Origin: JARYLZ01 sp964388275
Lineage (GTDB): Bacteria; Bacteroidota; Ignavibacteria; SZUA-365
Assembly: GCA_964388275.1 (NCBI GenBank)
Contig: CAYLZD010000047.1
Coordinates: forward strand, 1-22,817
Reading direction: 5' to 3'
DNA length: 22,817 bases
Below are positions 14,793 to 22,659 of the stretch, piece after piece. Position 1 is the stretch's first letter, and each line of letters starts with the position of its first letter. A program made the translations under genes and the position numbers. Under the pieces are notes generated by a model. It worked only from the letters and a program-made list of their open reading frames with translations, was not told the origin of the DNA and made no database searches.

Positions 14793-15650
14793 TCAGAGGC
14801 CGAAGCGCAGGCCGGCGGTGAGAGAGATGGTCAGGAAGCGGATATCGGTGTCCGGCACGAAAGCGAGCGGTTCCCCCTCATATTTCGCGAAAGTCGTGAA
14901 CGGATAATCGACGCAGAGTTCCGGAGTCAGGAACACGGCGTCGGACAGCTTTACCCACGTTCCGACGCCGATTTTCAACGCCGCTCGGGTCTTCTCGTAA
15001 CCGGATATCTCGAGATCGCTCATGTTCACCTCCCGTATGGGCAATTCAAGAGGATTGGTGTAGTACACGTTGTCCGGCGCCAGTATCCGTTGGGAGAAGT
15101 CGGCGCTGTTTCCGAGGAGTTGAGAAATTGAAAGTCCACCGAGAAGATACCAGGATTGCGGCGCAAGCTGATAACGGAGGAGGAGGTCCAGGTTGAAAAA
15201 CGTGACGGACAAATCCATGTCGCCCTTGAGTGTGGCCGTACCGGGCCAACCGGTGACCGGGTCTATGTACGCGAGAGGATAATCGAAGGTGGTTGAAAAT
15301 ACGTCGACGCGGCTGATGTAGCCGAGTTTCCCCACAATTCCCACCTTCTCGGACACAGGCACGTCTATCACTCCCTGAATCATGAAACCGAGGCCGTCGC
15401 CGTCCTTGAAACGCGAATGGAAAGCGTACCTGCTGTCGAACGGATTCGTGAACAAATAGACATGGTCGCCCATGTAGTGCGCGAAATTGAGCCCGAGATC
15501 GAAGCCCAGATACACGCTCGCATCCCCTGAACGTTTGGGGCGCAGCACATCGCCGGGTCCGGAAGGCGAGGATGAGCCGTCCGGCGGATCGGCCGCGCAG
15601 ACGGATAGAGGGATGATTAGACAACACAGGAAAATGCGCGCTGCAGACAT
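14793..15650 (-). CDS. Outer-membrane beta-barrel protein
   Basis: A 285-residue protein with a signal peptide (hydrophobic FLCCLIIPLSV, cleavage near CAA/DP), a low-complexity Ser/Pro/Gly stretch, then repeated amphipathic strands with Gly and aromatic girdles (VYLGFDLGLNFAHYMGDH, VGIVGKLGYISR, FNLDLLLRYQL). It ends FLTISLTAGLRFGL, the usual barrel ending in an aromatic/hydrophobic strand. It looks like a PorT-type small barrel; ligand and role are unknown. AAGGA lies 8 nt before the ATG. The propeller/OmpA gene follows after 21 bp. Barrel and peptidoglycan-binding OmpA domain are thus separate proteins here, whereas the barrel at 1-839 appears built to carry its own linker. Confidence 0.85.
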   Translation of the reverse strand: MSAARIFLCCLIIPLSVCAADPPDGSSSPSGPGDVLRPKRSGDASVYLGFDLGLNFAHYMGDHVYLFTNPFDSRYAFHSRFKDGDGLGFMIQGVIDVPVSEKVGIVGKLGYISRVDVFSTTFDYPLAYIDPVTGWPGTATLKGDMDLSVTFFNLDLLLRYQLAPQSWYLLGGLSISQLLGNSADFSQRILAPDNVYYTNPLELPIREVNMSDLEISGYEKTRAALKIGVGTWVKLSDAVFLTPELCVDYPFTTFAKYEGEPLAFVPDTDIRFLTISLTAGLRFGL

Positions 15651-15678
15651 ATCGGTGTTCCTTGTTGGTGGATGTATT

Positions 15679-15699
15679 AATCCCCGAGCAAGCGGGATT
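15679..15699 (-). promoter_or_regulatory. Small hairpin in the leader of the barrel/OmpA operon
   Basis: aatccc / gggatt, 6 bp with a 9-nt loop, lies between the predicted transcription start (about 15724) and the ATG at 15650. Weak; function unknown. Confidence 0.25.
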
Positions 15700-15730
15700 T
15701 GATTTCCTTCGTATGCATTATGTGTTTATA

Positions 15731-15759
15731 ATCATAGCTAATACGATTCTATTTTCCAA
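15731..15759 (-). promoter_or_regulatory. Promoter of the barrel/OmpA operon
   Basis: On the minus strand TTGGAA (15759-15754) and TATGAT (15736-15731) are separated by exactly 17 bp in an AT-rich stretch. The -10 matches five of six bases. The predicted start is about 75 nt before the barrel ATG. Confidence 0.6.
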
Positions 15760-15770
15760 AATTTTTTCGA

Positions 15771-15799
15771 TTGCGTAATTCATATCTTCAGGTTATATT
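15771..15799 (+). promoter_or_regulatory. Promoter of the lipoprotein-subtilase operon
   Basis: TTGCGT (15771-15776) and TATATT (15794-15799) are 17 bp apart; the -10 matches five of six bases, the -35 three. The predicted leader is about 20 nt. Its -35 lies only 11 bp from the -35 of the opposite promoter. Confidence 0.55.
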
Positions 15800-15825
15800 T
15801 CAACTCAATTTTGGATGACATTCTC

Positions 15826-16407
15826 ATGAAAGCGCAAGTCGCATTACTCGCCGTTCCGGTGTTTCTGGCCCTCGCCTGCTCGACTTCATCGAGTGATCCG
15901 TCGGAAAAAATGACCGCATCGCTGTCCCGCGCCCTCAAGGCTTCCGCCGCGGACACGGCCGCCGCGCATCACGTGATAGGCATACCTTCCCGCGCCATAA
16001 CCGGCGAAATGGAGAATGATGTCAGAAAACTCGGGGTGTCCGCCTTCGTCCATACCGATCACCTTCTGAAGACCAGAGCAACGTCGAGCCAAGTTGCGGC
16101 GCTGGCCTCGCTGGATTGGATGGAGAGACTGGACCTGGATCCCGAGCATAAATTCGATGTTTCCCTGCGCATGCGCATCGAACAGATGAAGCGGAGCAAT
16201 TCCAGGGAGCGTCTGGACGTGATAGGCCGCTGTTCGGCCGCTATTCCGGAGAGCGGCCGCCGTGAATTGGAAGAAAGCGGCGCGAAGATCCGTACCGTGA
16301 TCGGAGACATCTTCACCGCCGAAACCGACCTGCGCTCATTGTACAAACTGGCCGGTCTGGACGCCGTCACGGCGATACAGCTTGCCGGCGAAAGCTCCAT
16401 CAAGTGA
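15826..16407 (+). CDS. Lipoprotein with two tandem propeptide-like domains
   Basis: A 193-residue lipoprotein: a hydrophobic signal ending LALAC with Cys18 as lipid attachment site, then a Ser-rich spacer. I do not recognise a named family, but residues 49-104 and 131-186 align without gaps as a duplication (VIG, S, AI, a central G, then LAxLD and a final L: 12 identities in 56). The second copy also aligns with residues 94-151 of the subtilase encoded next (shared G-x-K-x-x-T-x-x-GDI-x-x-A-x-T-x-L and later A, AV, I, A), which lie between its signal peptide and catalytic domain, where S8 propeptides sit. The lipoprotein therefore looks like a membrane-anchored pair of propeptide/I9-like domains, possibly an inhibitor or folding aid. 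ATG 15826 gives the proper signal; a TTG five codons earlier does not. It is 42 bp upstream of the subtilase gene. Confidence 0.8.
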   Translation: MKAQVALLAVPVFLALACSTSSSDPSEKMTASLSRALKASAADTAAAHHVIGIPSRAITGEMENDVRKLGVSAFVHTDHLLKTRATSSQVAALASLDWMERLDLDPEHKFDVSLRMRIEQMKRSNSRERLDVIGRCSAAIPESGRRELEESGAKIRTVIGDIFTAETDLRSLYKLAGLDAVTAIQLAGESSIK

Positions 16408-16449
16408 CCTCCTGAAAATCATTGAAATCCTAAACAACCGAGGTTGTCC

Positions 16450-18756
16450 ATGAAGCGCTCAATTTTTGTGTGCGTCATTCTTTGCGCCGTGTCGATCGCG
16501 ATGGGTCAGACTTTCCCGGATGCCCTTAACAACTGCGAACCTCCGGCGGGAACCGGAAAAAAAGCCCTCGCTCCGTTTGGCTCCGTCGATCGGACGGCCG
16601 GAGTTATGGATCCTGTTCTCTATCGCCTCATCAAAAGCGCGAACAGCTTCGAAAAGTGCGGCGGGAATGCCCTCAAGGCGCGGTCCGCGTTGCGCGATCT
16701 ATGCGGTGTGGAGGTGGTGCGCGGCGTCGATATGGTTTCACTCTTCATCCGCACGGCCGATGCGGACGCGGTGCGCAGGATCGTGGAAGGAGAGGGCGGG
16801 AAGGTGTTCACCCGCGCGGGGGATATACTTATAGCCAGAACCCCGCTGTCCGTCATTCGAAGAATCGCGGAACACCCGGCGGTCGGCGGCATCGAGTCGG
16901 CCCGCTTCATGACGCCGGCTCTCAACGCGAGCCGAGCCGAAATAAGGGCGGACATGGTTCACGCCGGTTCCAATCTTCCGCGCGCATACACCGGAAAAGA
17001 CGTGGTCGTGGGAGTCGTGGACTCGGGCATAGACTGGAAGCATCCGGATTTCCAGTGGCCGACTACTCCTGCAACCTCGCGCGTTCAATACCTCTGGGAT
17101 ATGTCGGACTCAACCAGCGGCAATTCCACTCCGCCCTCCGAGTACGGTTACGGACGTGAATACACGAAATCGCAGATCGAAACGGGGCTGTGTCTGGAAC
17201 GCGATCTCGAGGACGGCGGAGGGCACGGTACACATGTGGCGGGCACGGCCGCGGGCGGAGGTCGGTGGAACACGGACTACCGGGGTATCGCGCCGGAGTC
17301 CGACATTGTTTTCGTCAAAGGATTCCGAAGCGGACCGGGATTCAAGGATACTGATGTCATCAACGGTTGCGATTACATCTTCAAGAGAGCCGCGCGCCTG
17401 GGCAAACCGGCGGTGATCAATCTCAGTCTCGGCGGCCAGAGCGGCGCCCATGACGGAACAAGTCTCTACGAGCAGGCCTTGGACGCGCTGACCGGACCCG
17501 GCAGGATAATCGTGGCCGCCGGCGGCAACGAAGGCGACAGCCGCATACATCTGCATTACAAGACTGGAGGAGACGAGAGAAAACCGAGAGTGACATTCTT
17601 CCGCGCGGCTCAGGAATCGCCGGTCGTCGTGCTCGACATATGGTACTCGGGCGGTCCGGTCAATATCGGTCTCGCCTGGTACAGTCCCGCGCCGTCGCTG
17701 ATCGGGTATTTCGATGCCGTTCCGGCGGGCGGTTCGCTGGATCTCGAGCCCGTCATGTTCGGTTCGACGATCCTGGCGCTTGCGGGGATCGAAAATATCG
17801 GCGCCGATCCGTCCAACGGCCACGGGCACGCAGCCGTCGTCCTGATGGGAGTCTCGGAGGATATGCCGCTGTCCGATATCATTTTCGGGCTTTACACATA
17901 CGGAACGGGAACTCTTGACGGCTGGGCGATGAGAGGCGAATTCGCGCCGAATGCGAATGAGGAGAACTTCATCATGCCGGGCGATTACAATTCCACGGTT
18001 GGAACCCCGGGAACGGCTAAAAGATTGATTACCGTCGGTTCGTATGTGACCAAGAACGCATGGGTGGATCTCAACGGCGTCACCAGGCAGCAGGACGGGA
18101 ATCCGGTCATCGGCGAGCTGTCTTCGTTCAGCAGTCTCGGTCCGACCCGGGACGGGCGCATGAAGCCGGACATTTCCGCGCCCGGAGAGGTGATCGTGTC
18201 GACGCTTTCGGAGGATTGCGGCGCGGCGGACGAGAAAATTCTTTTCGGAAATGGTTATCAGAAAATGCAGGGAACCAGCATGGCCTCGCCGCATGTGACG
18301 GGAACCGTCGCGCTCATGCTCGAAAGAAACGCCGTCCTCGATGTGCCCGAAGTCCTGTCGGCCCTGACACAATCGGCGCGGAAGGATCAATTTACCGGAC
18401 AGGGCAACGGGAACCGTTTCGGCCACGGGAAACTTGACGCGTACGCGGCCGTGCAGCGCGTCACGCCGCGCAAGCGGAACGGCGAAGTCCCGTCCTCGTA
18501 CAGCGTATCCGCATATCCGAATCCGACCGCCGGCTCCGCGGTGATCGTCTATACACTGCCGCAGGCGGGCCGGGTGACCCTGAGAGTCTTCGATGCATTG
18601 GGAAGGGAAGTGGGCGCTCCGGCGGACGGTTGGAGCGAAGCGGGCGAGTACCGCGCGGTTTTCGATGCTTCCAAGCTTCCGGACGGAGTATATTTTTATT
18701 CATTGCAATCGGGAGCGGGCCGCATCGGCGGCCGTCTGACTCATGTGAGACGATAA
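16450..18756 (+). CDS. Secreted subtilase (S8 serine protease) with type IX sorting domain
   Basis: A 768-residue exported protease. The signal peptide ends AMG/QT (residue 19). Residues of about 85-160 form a propeptide-like region. The S8 catalytic domain has Asp191 (VVDSGID), His259 (GGGHGTHVAG), the oxyanion Asn360 (VAAGGNEGD) and Ser610 (QGTSMASPHVTG). The RVQYLWDMSD and YGYGREYTKSQIE segments and the roughly 250 residues between Asn and Ser resemble the CspA-like subtilases, which carry an inserted beta domain. Residues 684-768 (YSVSAYPNPTAG, LRVFDALGREV, LPDGVYFYSLQSG) are a type A type-IX sorting domain, so the enzyme should reach the cell surface or medium. GAGG lies 6 nt before ATG 16450; a TTG at 16444 would be too close to it. 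It follows the lipoprotein gene in one operon. Substrate unknown. Confidence 0.94.
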   Translation: MKRSIFVCVILCAVSIAMGQTFPDALNNCEPPAGTGKKALAPFGSVDRTAGVMDPVLYRLIKSANSFEKCGGNALKARSALRDLCGVEVVRGVDMVSLFIRTADADAVRRIVEGEGGKVFTRAGDILIARTPLSVIRRIAEHPAVGGIESARFMTPALNASRAEIRADMVHAGSNLPRAYTGKDVVVGVVDSGIDWKHPDFQWPTTPATSRVQYLWDMSDSTSGNSTPPSEYGYGREYTKSQIETGLCLERDLEDGGGHGTHVAGTAAGGGRWNTDYRGIAPESDIVFVKGFRSGPGFKDTDVINGCDYIFKRAARLGKPAVINLSLGGQSGAHDGTSLYEQALDALTGPGRIIVAAGGNEGDSRIHLHYKTGGDERKPRVTFFRAAQESPVVVLDIWYSGGPVNIGLAWYSPAPSLIGYFDAVPAGGSLDLEPVMFGSTILALAGIENIGADPSNGHGHAAVVLMGVSEDMPLSDIIFGLYTYGTGTLDGWAMRGEFAPNANEENFIMPGDYNSTVGTPGTAKRLITVGSYVTKNAWVDLNGVTRQQDGNPVIGELSSFSSLGPTRDGRMKPDISAPGEVIVSTLSEDCGAADEKILFGNGYQKMQGTSMASPHVTGTVALMLERNAVLDVPEVLSALTQSARKDQFTGQGNGNRFGHGKLDAYAAVQRVTPRKRNGEVPSSYSVSAYPNPTAGSAVIVYTLPQAGRVTLRVFDALGREVGAPADGWSEAGEYRAVFDASKLPDGVYFYSLQSGAGRIGGRLTHVRR

Positions 18757-18764
18757 AACGGCGT

Positions 18765-18819
18765 ACCGGCTCGGCGCGGCTGCGTGTGCCTTGTGAATTG
18801 ATTCCCTCGGCGAGCCGGT
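18765..18819 (+). terminator. Inverted repeat after the subtilase gene
   Basis: A 9-bp perfect inverted repeat (accggctcg at 18765-18773, cgagccggt at 18811-18819) with a long 37-nt loop, starting 9 nt after the stop. There is no T-run. It could slow transcription between the subtilase and symporter genes. Confidence 0.35.
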
Positions 18820-18852
18820 TGCGAATAAGCGCTATTTCGCTATTTTCCGTTC

Positions 18853-20118
18853 GTGCCTGAAACGGAAAGCGAACATAAAAGGCTGAATCTCAGCGCAAGG
18901 ATTCTGATCGCGCTGGGCGCCGGAGTTCTGACCGGGCTGATTCTCAAGGCGGCCGGAGGGGATTCACAGTTCATCAAGAATCTGATCGCCGACGGCGTTT
19001 TCCACGTGGTCGGCCAGATCTTCATCCGCAGTCTGCAGCTGCTGGTGGTGCCTCTGGTGCTGGTGTCCTTGGTCTGCGGCACGAGTTCTCTGACGGATCT
19101 GCGGCAGCTCGGCCGTCTCGGGGGCAAGTTGCTCGGCCTCTACATCATCACCACGGCTTTCGCGATTACGCTGGCTGTCGCGGCTTCCGTGTTGATTCAG
19201 CCCGGGGCCGGCGTCGACCTGCCTGTCGGCGGATTCACGCCCAAACCGGCGCCCGCGCTCACCGATGTTCTGATCGAGCTGATGCCGCGCAATCCGTTCG
19301 AGGCCATGGCCGCCGGCAATATGCTCCAGGTCATTTTTTTCGCGTTGCTGTTCGGACTGGCTCTTTCACAGAGCGGAGATGCGGGCCGCCGGATCGCGGC
19401 GTGGTTCGAAGATCTGAATACAGCGGTGCTGACCCTCGTGCATATGCTGATCCGTCTTGCGCCTTACGGGGTCTTCTGCCTGATCGCCCGCGTGTTTTAC
19501 CAGCTCGGCTGGGACGGATTCGCGCCCCTGTCGAAGTATTTCGGAGTTGTACTTCTTGTTTTGTTTATCCATGGCGCGGTGGTGTATCCCGCGCTTCTCG
19601 TGATTCTCGGCCGACTGGATCCGCGCCCTTTATTCAAGAAGCTCAAGACAGTATACCTGTTCGCATTCTCCACTTCGAGCAGCAACGCCACGCTTCCTGT
19701 CACACTTGAGACAGTTCAGGACAGGCTCGGCGTCGACAAGCGCATCGCCTCGATCTCCATCCCGCTCGGCGCCACGATCAACATGGACGGCACGGCGATA
19801 ATGCAAGGCGTGGCTACCGTGTTCATCGCCCAGGTGTACGGTATCGAGCTTTCCCTCAGCCAATACGCGACGATCATTCTCACCGCGGTGCTCGCGTCCA
19901 TCGGCACCGCCGGAGTGCCGGGCGTCGGTTTGATCATGCTCATCATGGTGCTCGAACAGTTGGGTCTTCCCGTGGCGGGGATCGCGCTGATCATCGGCAT
20001 CGACCGGCTGCTCGACATGTCGCGAACCGTCGTCAACGTCACTGGAGATGTCGTCGTCAGTTGCATCGTAGCAAAAAGCGAGAAGGCGCTCGATACTGAG
20101 GTGTACTCGGGTGATTGA
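18853..20118 (+). CDS. Dicarboxylate/amino acid:cation symporter (Asp/Glu type)
   Basis: A 421-residue inner-membrane carrier of the SDF family (PF00375, GltPh/GltP/EAAT relatives), with eight transmembrane helices and two re-entrant hairpins. HP1 carries FSTSSSNATLP (272-282), TM7 carries NMDGT (310-314), HP2 carries ASIGTAGVPG, and TM8 reads GIDRLLDMSRTVVNVTGD. TM8 contains Asp384, Asp388, Arg391, Asn395 and Asp399, equivalent to GltPh D390, D394, R397, N401 and D405. The Arg at that place binds the side-chain carboxylate, so aspartate or glutamate is the likely substrate. The driving ion (Na+ or H+) is not certain, though NMDGT and the TM8 Asp pair suit Na+. It starts with GTG and lacks a clear ribosome binding site. 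Confidence 0.93.
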   Translation: MPETESEHKRLNLSARILIALGAGVLTGLILKAAGGDSQFIKNLIADGVFHVVGQIFIRSLQLLVVPLVLVSLVCGTSSLTDLRQLGRLGGKLLGLYIITTAFAITLAVAASVLIQPGAGVDLPVGGFTPKPAPALTDVLIELMPRNPFEAMAAGNMLQVIFFALLFGLALSQSGDAGRRIAAWFEDLNTAVLTLVHMLIRLAPYGVFCLIARVFYQLGWDGFAPLSKYFGVVLLVLFIHGAVVYPALLVILGRLDPRPLFKKLKTVYLFAFSTSSSNATLPVTLETVQDRLGVDKRIASISIPLGATINMDGTAIMQGVATVFIAQVYGIELSLSQYATIILTAVLASIGTAGVPGVGLIMLIMVLEQLGLPVAGIALIIGIDRLLDMSRTVVNVTGDVVVSCIVAKSEKALDTEVYSGD

Positions 20119-20140
20119 GCTGGAATATGACAAACGAACG

Positions 20141-20198
20141 GCGTACCAACGCGGCAGCAATGGGACGTGATCGGGTTGCAGCGTATCAACGCGGCAAC
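20141..20198 (+). repeat. Imperfect 18-bp direct repeat, 40-bp period
   Basis: gcgtaccaacgcggcagca (20141-20159) and gcgtatcaacgcggcaaca (20181-20199) differ at two bases. They lie in the 228-bp gap between the symporter and mrpA. The same gap has a ggggcgcgcccc palindrome at 20286-20297. I see no gene there. Confidence 0.6.
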
Positions 20199-20346
20199 AC
20201 AGAAAGTCGGGGGCGCAGGCGGAGTGTATTATCGCCGCGTCCTTTCATGCCGCTTTTCTTTGCGCAGGCATTTCTTATTTTTAGAGGGGCGCGCCCCGTC
20301 ATCCGAGTGGAAATAATAATTCCGGGATAACACCGTTTCAGCTTCC

Positions 20347-22659
20347 ATGCATGTGCCGCATATCATCGCCGGTGTTTTTCTTCTCGCCGCCCTGGCGCTT
20401 CCGCTGCATCGGAAAGCGGGGAAAGCGGCGTCTTATCTGCTGGCGCTTCCTCCGGCTCTGATTGCGTGGTGGACGGTACGCACGATGACCGCCCTTCCGC
20501 CCGGAGGAACAATCGTCGGATCCTGGAGCTGGGCGCCGCGGCTGGGGATCGACCTTTCATTCAGAATCGACGGTCTGGGACTGCTGTTCGCCTTGCTGAT
20601 CTCGGCCATAGGCGCCATCGTTCTCGTGTACGGAGGCGGCTATTTGAAAGGTCACCGCCATCTGGGGAGATTCTACTCGTTCACGCTACTATTCATGGGC
20701 GCCATGCTGGGCGTGGTCCTCGCGGAGAACCTGCTCCTGATGTTCGTGTTCTGGGAATTGACTGGGGTGGCATCGTACCTTCTCATCGGTTTCTATCACG
20801 AGAAGGAGGAATCCCGCAAATCGGCCCTGCAGGCGCTGCTCGTGACCGGTGGAGGGGGTCTAGCCCTGCTCGCGGGCCTGCTGTTGCTGGGAATCGCCGG
20901 CGGAAGCTTCGAACTTGCCACGCTCATCGGCAATTCAAGTATCGTATGCGCGCATCCGCTGTATCCATACGTTCTGGTTCTGATTTTGCTAGGCGCTTTT
21001 ACAAAGTCCGCGCAGGCGCCCTTCCATTTCTGGCTGCCGGGCGCCATGGCCGCTCCGGCGCCGGTCAGCGCATACCTGCATTCCGCTACGATGGTCAAGG
21101 CGGGCGTATTCCTGCTCGCCCGTCTCACGCCTGTGCTCGGCTGCGCCTCCGAGTGGAACTACCTGGTTACTTTAGCCGGAGCGGCGACCATGATTATCGG
21201 CGCGACGATGGCCTATGCGCAGACGGATCTCAAACGGCTGCTCGCCTATTCCACCGTCAGCGCGCTCGGCACGCTGGTAATGCTGCTGGGCATAGGCACG
21301 GAACTCGCCGCCAAAGCGGCCATGGTATTTCTGCTGGTCCATTCGATGTACAAAGGCGCGCTTTTCATGGTCGCGGGAAACATAGACCATCAAGCCGGCA
21401 CAAGGGACGTCCGTTCACTGAATGGACTGATTCGCGTCATGCCGTTCACCGGGATCGCCGCGGGGCTTGCCGCTCTCTCGATGACAGGATTTCCCCCGCT
21501 GCTCGGCTTCATCGGCAAGGAGCTCATGTACGAGGCGAAAATCCAGGCGCCCGATGCTTCACTGCTCATACTCCCGGTCGGGGTGGCGGCGAACGCGCTT
21601 ACCATAGCGGTAGCCTTGATGGTCGGGGTGCGGCCTTTCTTGGGGTCGGCGGGCAAGGCGCCGGAAGGCGCGCGGGAAGGCGCCGCTTCCCTGTGGGCCG
21701 GACCGATGATAATGGGATTTGGCGGTCTTGTTTTCGGGCTGTTCCCCGGTCCCGCGGCCGACTTTCTTATAGCTCCGGCCGTGGCGTCAATACGAGGGGA
21801 TCATGTGGAATTGGAATTGAAGCTCTGGCACGGCGTCAACCCGGTGCTGCTGCTCAGCATCGGCACGGTCGCCGCCGGGATTCTGCTGTTTGCGGCTCGT
21901 GAACGCAGCAGGGCTCTTGCCGCGATCCTGGCGCCTTCTCATCGACTGCGCCCTGCCGTCATATATCAGCGCATGGTAGCCGGCCTGCCCCGGATTGCGG
22001 GCCGAGTGGCCCGCGCATTGCAGCACGGCTATTTGAGAACCTATCTCGTCATCGTCCTTTCAACCATCGTCCTGCTGATGACGGCGGCACTGTTGCGCGC
22101 CGAAAACCCGACTCTGCATGTCTCTTTCAGGGATGTCAGGTTTTACGAAGCCGGAATCGTCGTTCTGATAGCCGCTTCGGCCATGGTCGTTCTTCTGACG
22201 CGCAACAGATTGTCGGCCCTCGCCGGCATGGGGGTGGTCGGGTACGGAATATCGGTGATCTTCATCTTCTACGGCGCGCCGGATCTCGCAATCACCCTCA
22301 TACTCGTGGAGACCCTCACCATCGTCATCTTCGCGCTCGTGGTTTTTCATCTGCCGCGCTTCAGGGACCGCTCACCGACAAGCATCAGAGTGCGCGATGG
22401 CGTGATTGCGGCGTTTTCCGGCGCCGTGGTCACGGTGCTGGCGCTGTTTGCCGGCGATGTCCAATTGTATCCGCCGATATCCGAATACTTCGCCGAGCAC
22501 AGCTTGACCCTCGCCTTCGGCAGGAATGTGGTGAACGTGATACTCGTAGATTTCAGGGCGCTCGATACGCTCGGCGAAATCACAGTGCTTGCGGTAGCCG
22601 CGGTCGGCATCTTTGCCCTTATACGACTGCGGCCGGGCCGCGGGAAGGACGCGCCATGA
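20347..22659 (+). CDS. mrpA: Mrp-type Na+/H+ antiporter subunit A
   Basis: A 770-residue, highly hydrophobic protein, the largest subunit of the multi-protein Mrp (Mnh/Sha) cation/proton antiporter of the inner membrane, related to complex I subunit NuoL. The N-terminal oxidoreductase and proton-antiporter domains include FRIDGLGLLF (72-81), Glu137 in VFWELTGVASYLLIGFY, Lys220 in GAFTKSAQAPFHFWLPGAMAAPAPVS, and His245/Lys251 in LHSATMVKAG. All are conserved proton-path residues. The C-terminal 170 residues, from about 598, hold the DUF4040/MbhE-like part (GMGVVGYGISVIFIFYGAPDLAITLILVETL), as in full-length MrpA. It overlaps mrpB by 4 bp (ATGA), indicating translational coupling. No strong Shine-Dalgarno precedes the ATG. 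Confidence 0.95.
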   Translation: MHVPHIIAGVFLLAALALPLHRKAGKAASYLLALPPALIAWWTVRTMTALPPGGTIVGSWSWAPRLGIDLSFRIDGLGLLFALLISAIGAIVLVYGGGYLKGHRHLGRFYSFTLLFMGAMLGVVLAENLLLMFVFWELTGVASYLLIGFYHEKEESRKSALQALLVTGGGGLALLAGLLLLGIAGGSFELATLIGNSSIVCAHPLYPYVLVLILLGAFTKSAQAPFHFWLPGAMAAPAPVSAYLHSATMVKAGVFLLARLTPVLGCASEWNYLVTLAGAATMIIGATMAYAQTDLKRLLAYSTVSALGTLVMLLGIGTELAAKAAMVFLLVHSMYKGALFMVAGNIDHQAGTRDVRSLNGLIRVMPFTGIAAGLAALSMTGFPPLLGFIGKELMYEAKIQAPDASLLILPVGVAANALTIAVALMVGVRPFLGSAGKAPEGAREGAASLWAGPMIMGFGGLVFGLFPGPAADFLIAPAVASIRGDHVELELKLWHGVNPVLLLSIGTVAAGILLFAARERSRALAAILAPSHRLRPAVIYQRMVAGLPRIAGRVARALQHGYLRTYLVIVLSTIVLLMTAALLRAENPTLHVSFRDVRFYEAGIVVLIAASAMVVLLTRNRLSALAGMGVVGYGISVIFIFYGAPDLAITLILVETLTIVIFALVVFHLPRFRDRSPTSIRVRDGVIAAFSGAVVTVLALFAGDVQLYPPISEYFAEHSLTLAFGRNVVNVILVDFRALDTLGEITVLAVAAVGIFALIRLRPGRGKDAP

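Noticed and set aside
17110..18426. 438-codon minus-strand frame
   Set aside because: It lies wholly opposite the subtilase gene, whose motifs are intact; high GC makes antisense frames long.
20286..20297. ggggcgcgcccc palindrome as a terminator
   Set aside because: No T-run on either strand and the stem is only 4-5 bp.
20115..20330. Possible 71-codon gene between the symporter and mrpA
   Set aside because: It starts with TTG inside the symporter gene, has no Shine-Dalgarno, is Arg-rich, and encodes the direct repeat; it looks like chance.
20466..21902. 478-codon plus frame
   Set aside because: It is an alternative frame inside mrpA with Arg-rich, non-membrane composition.
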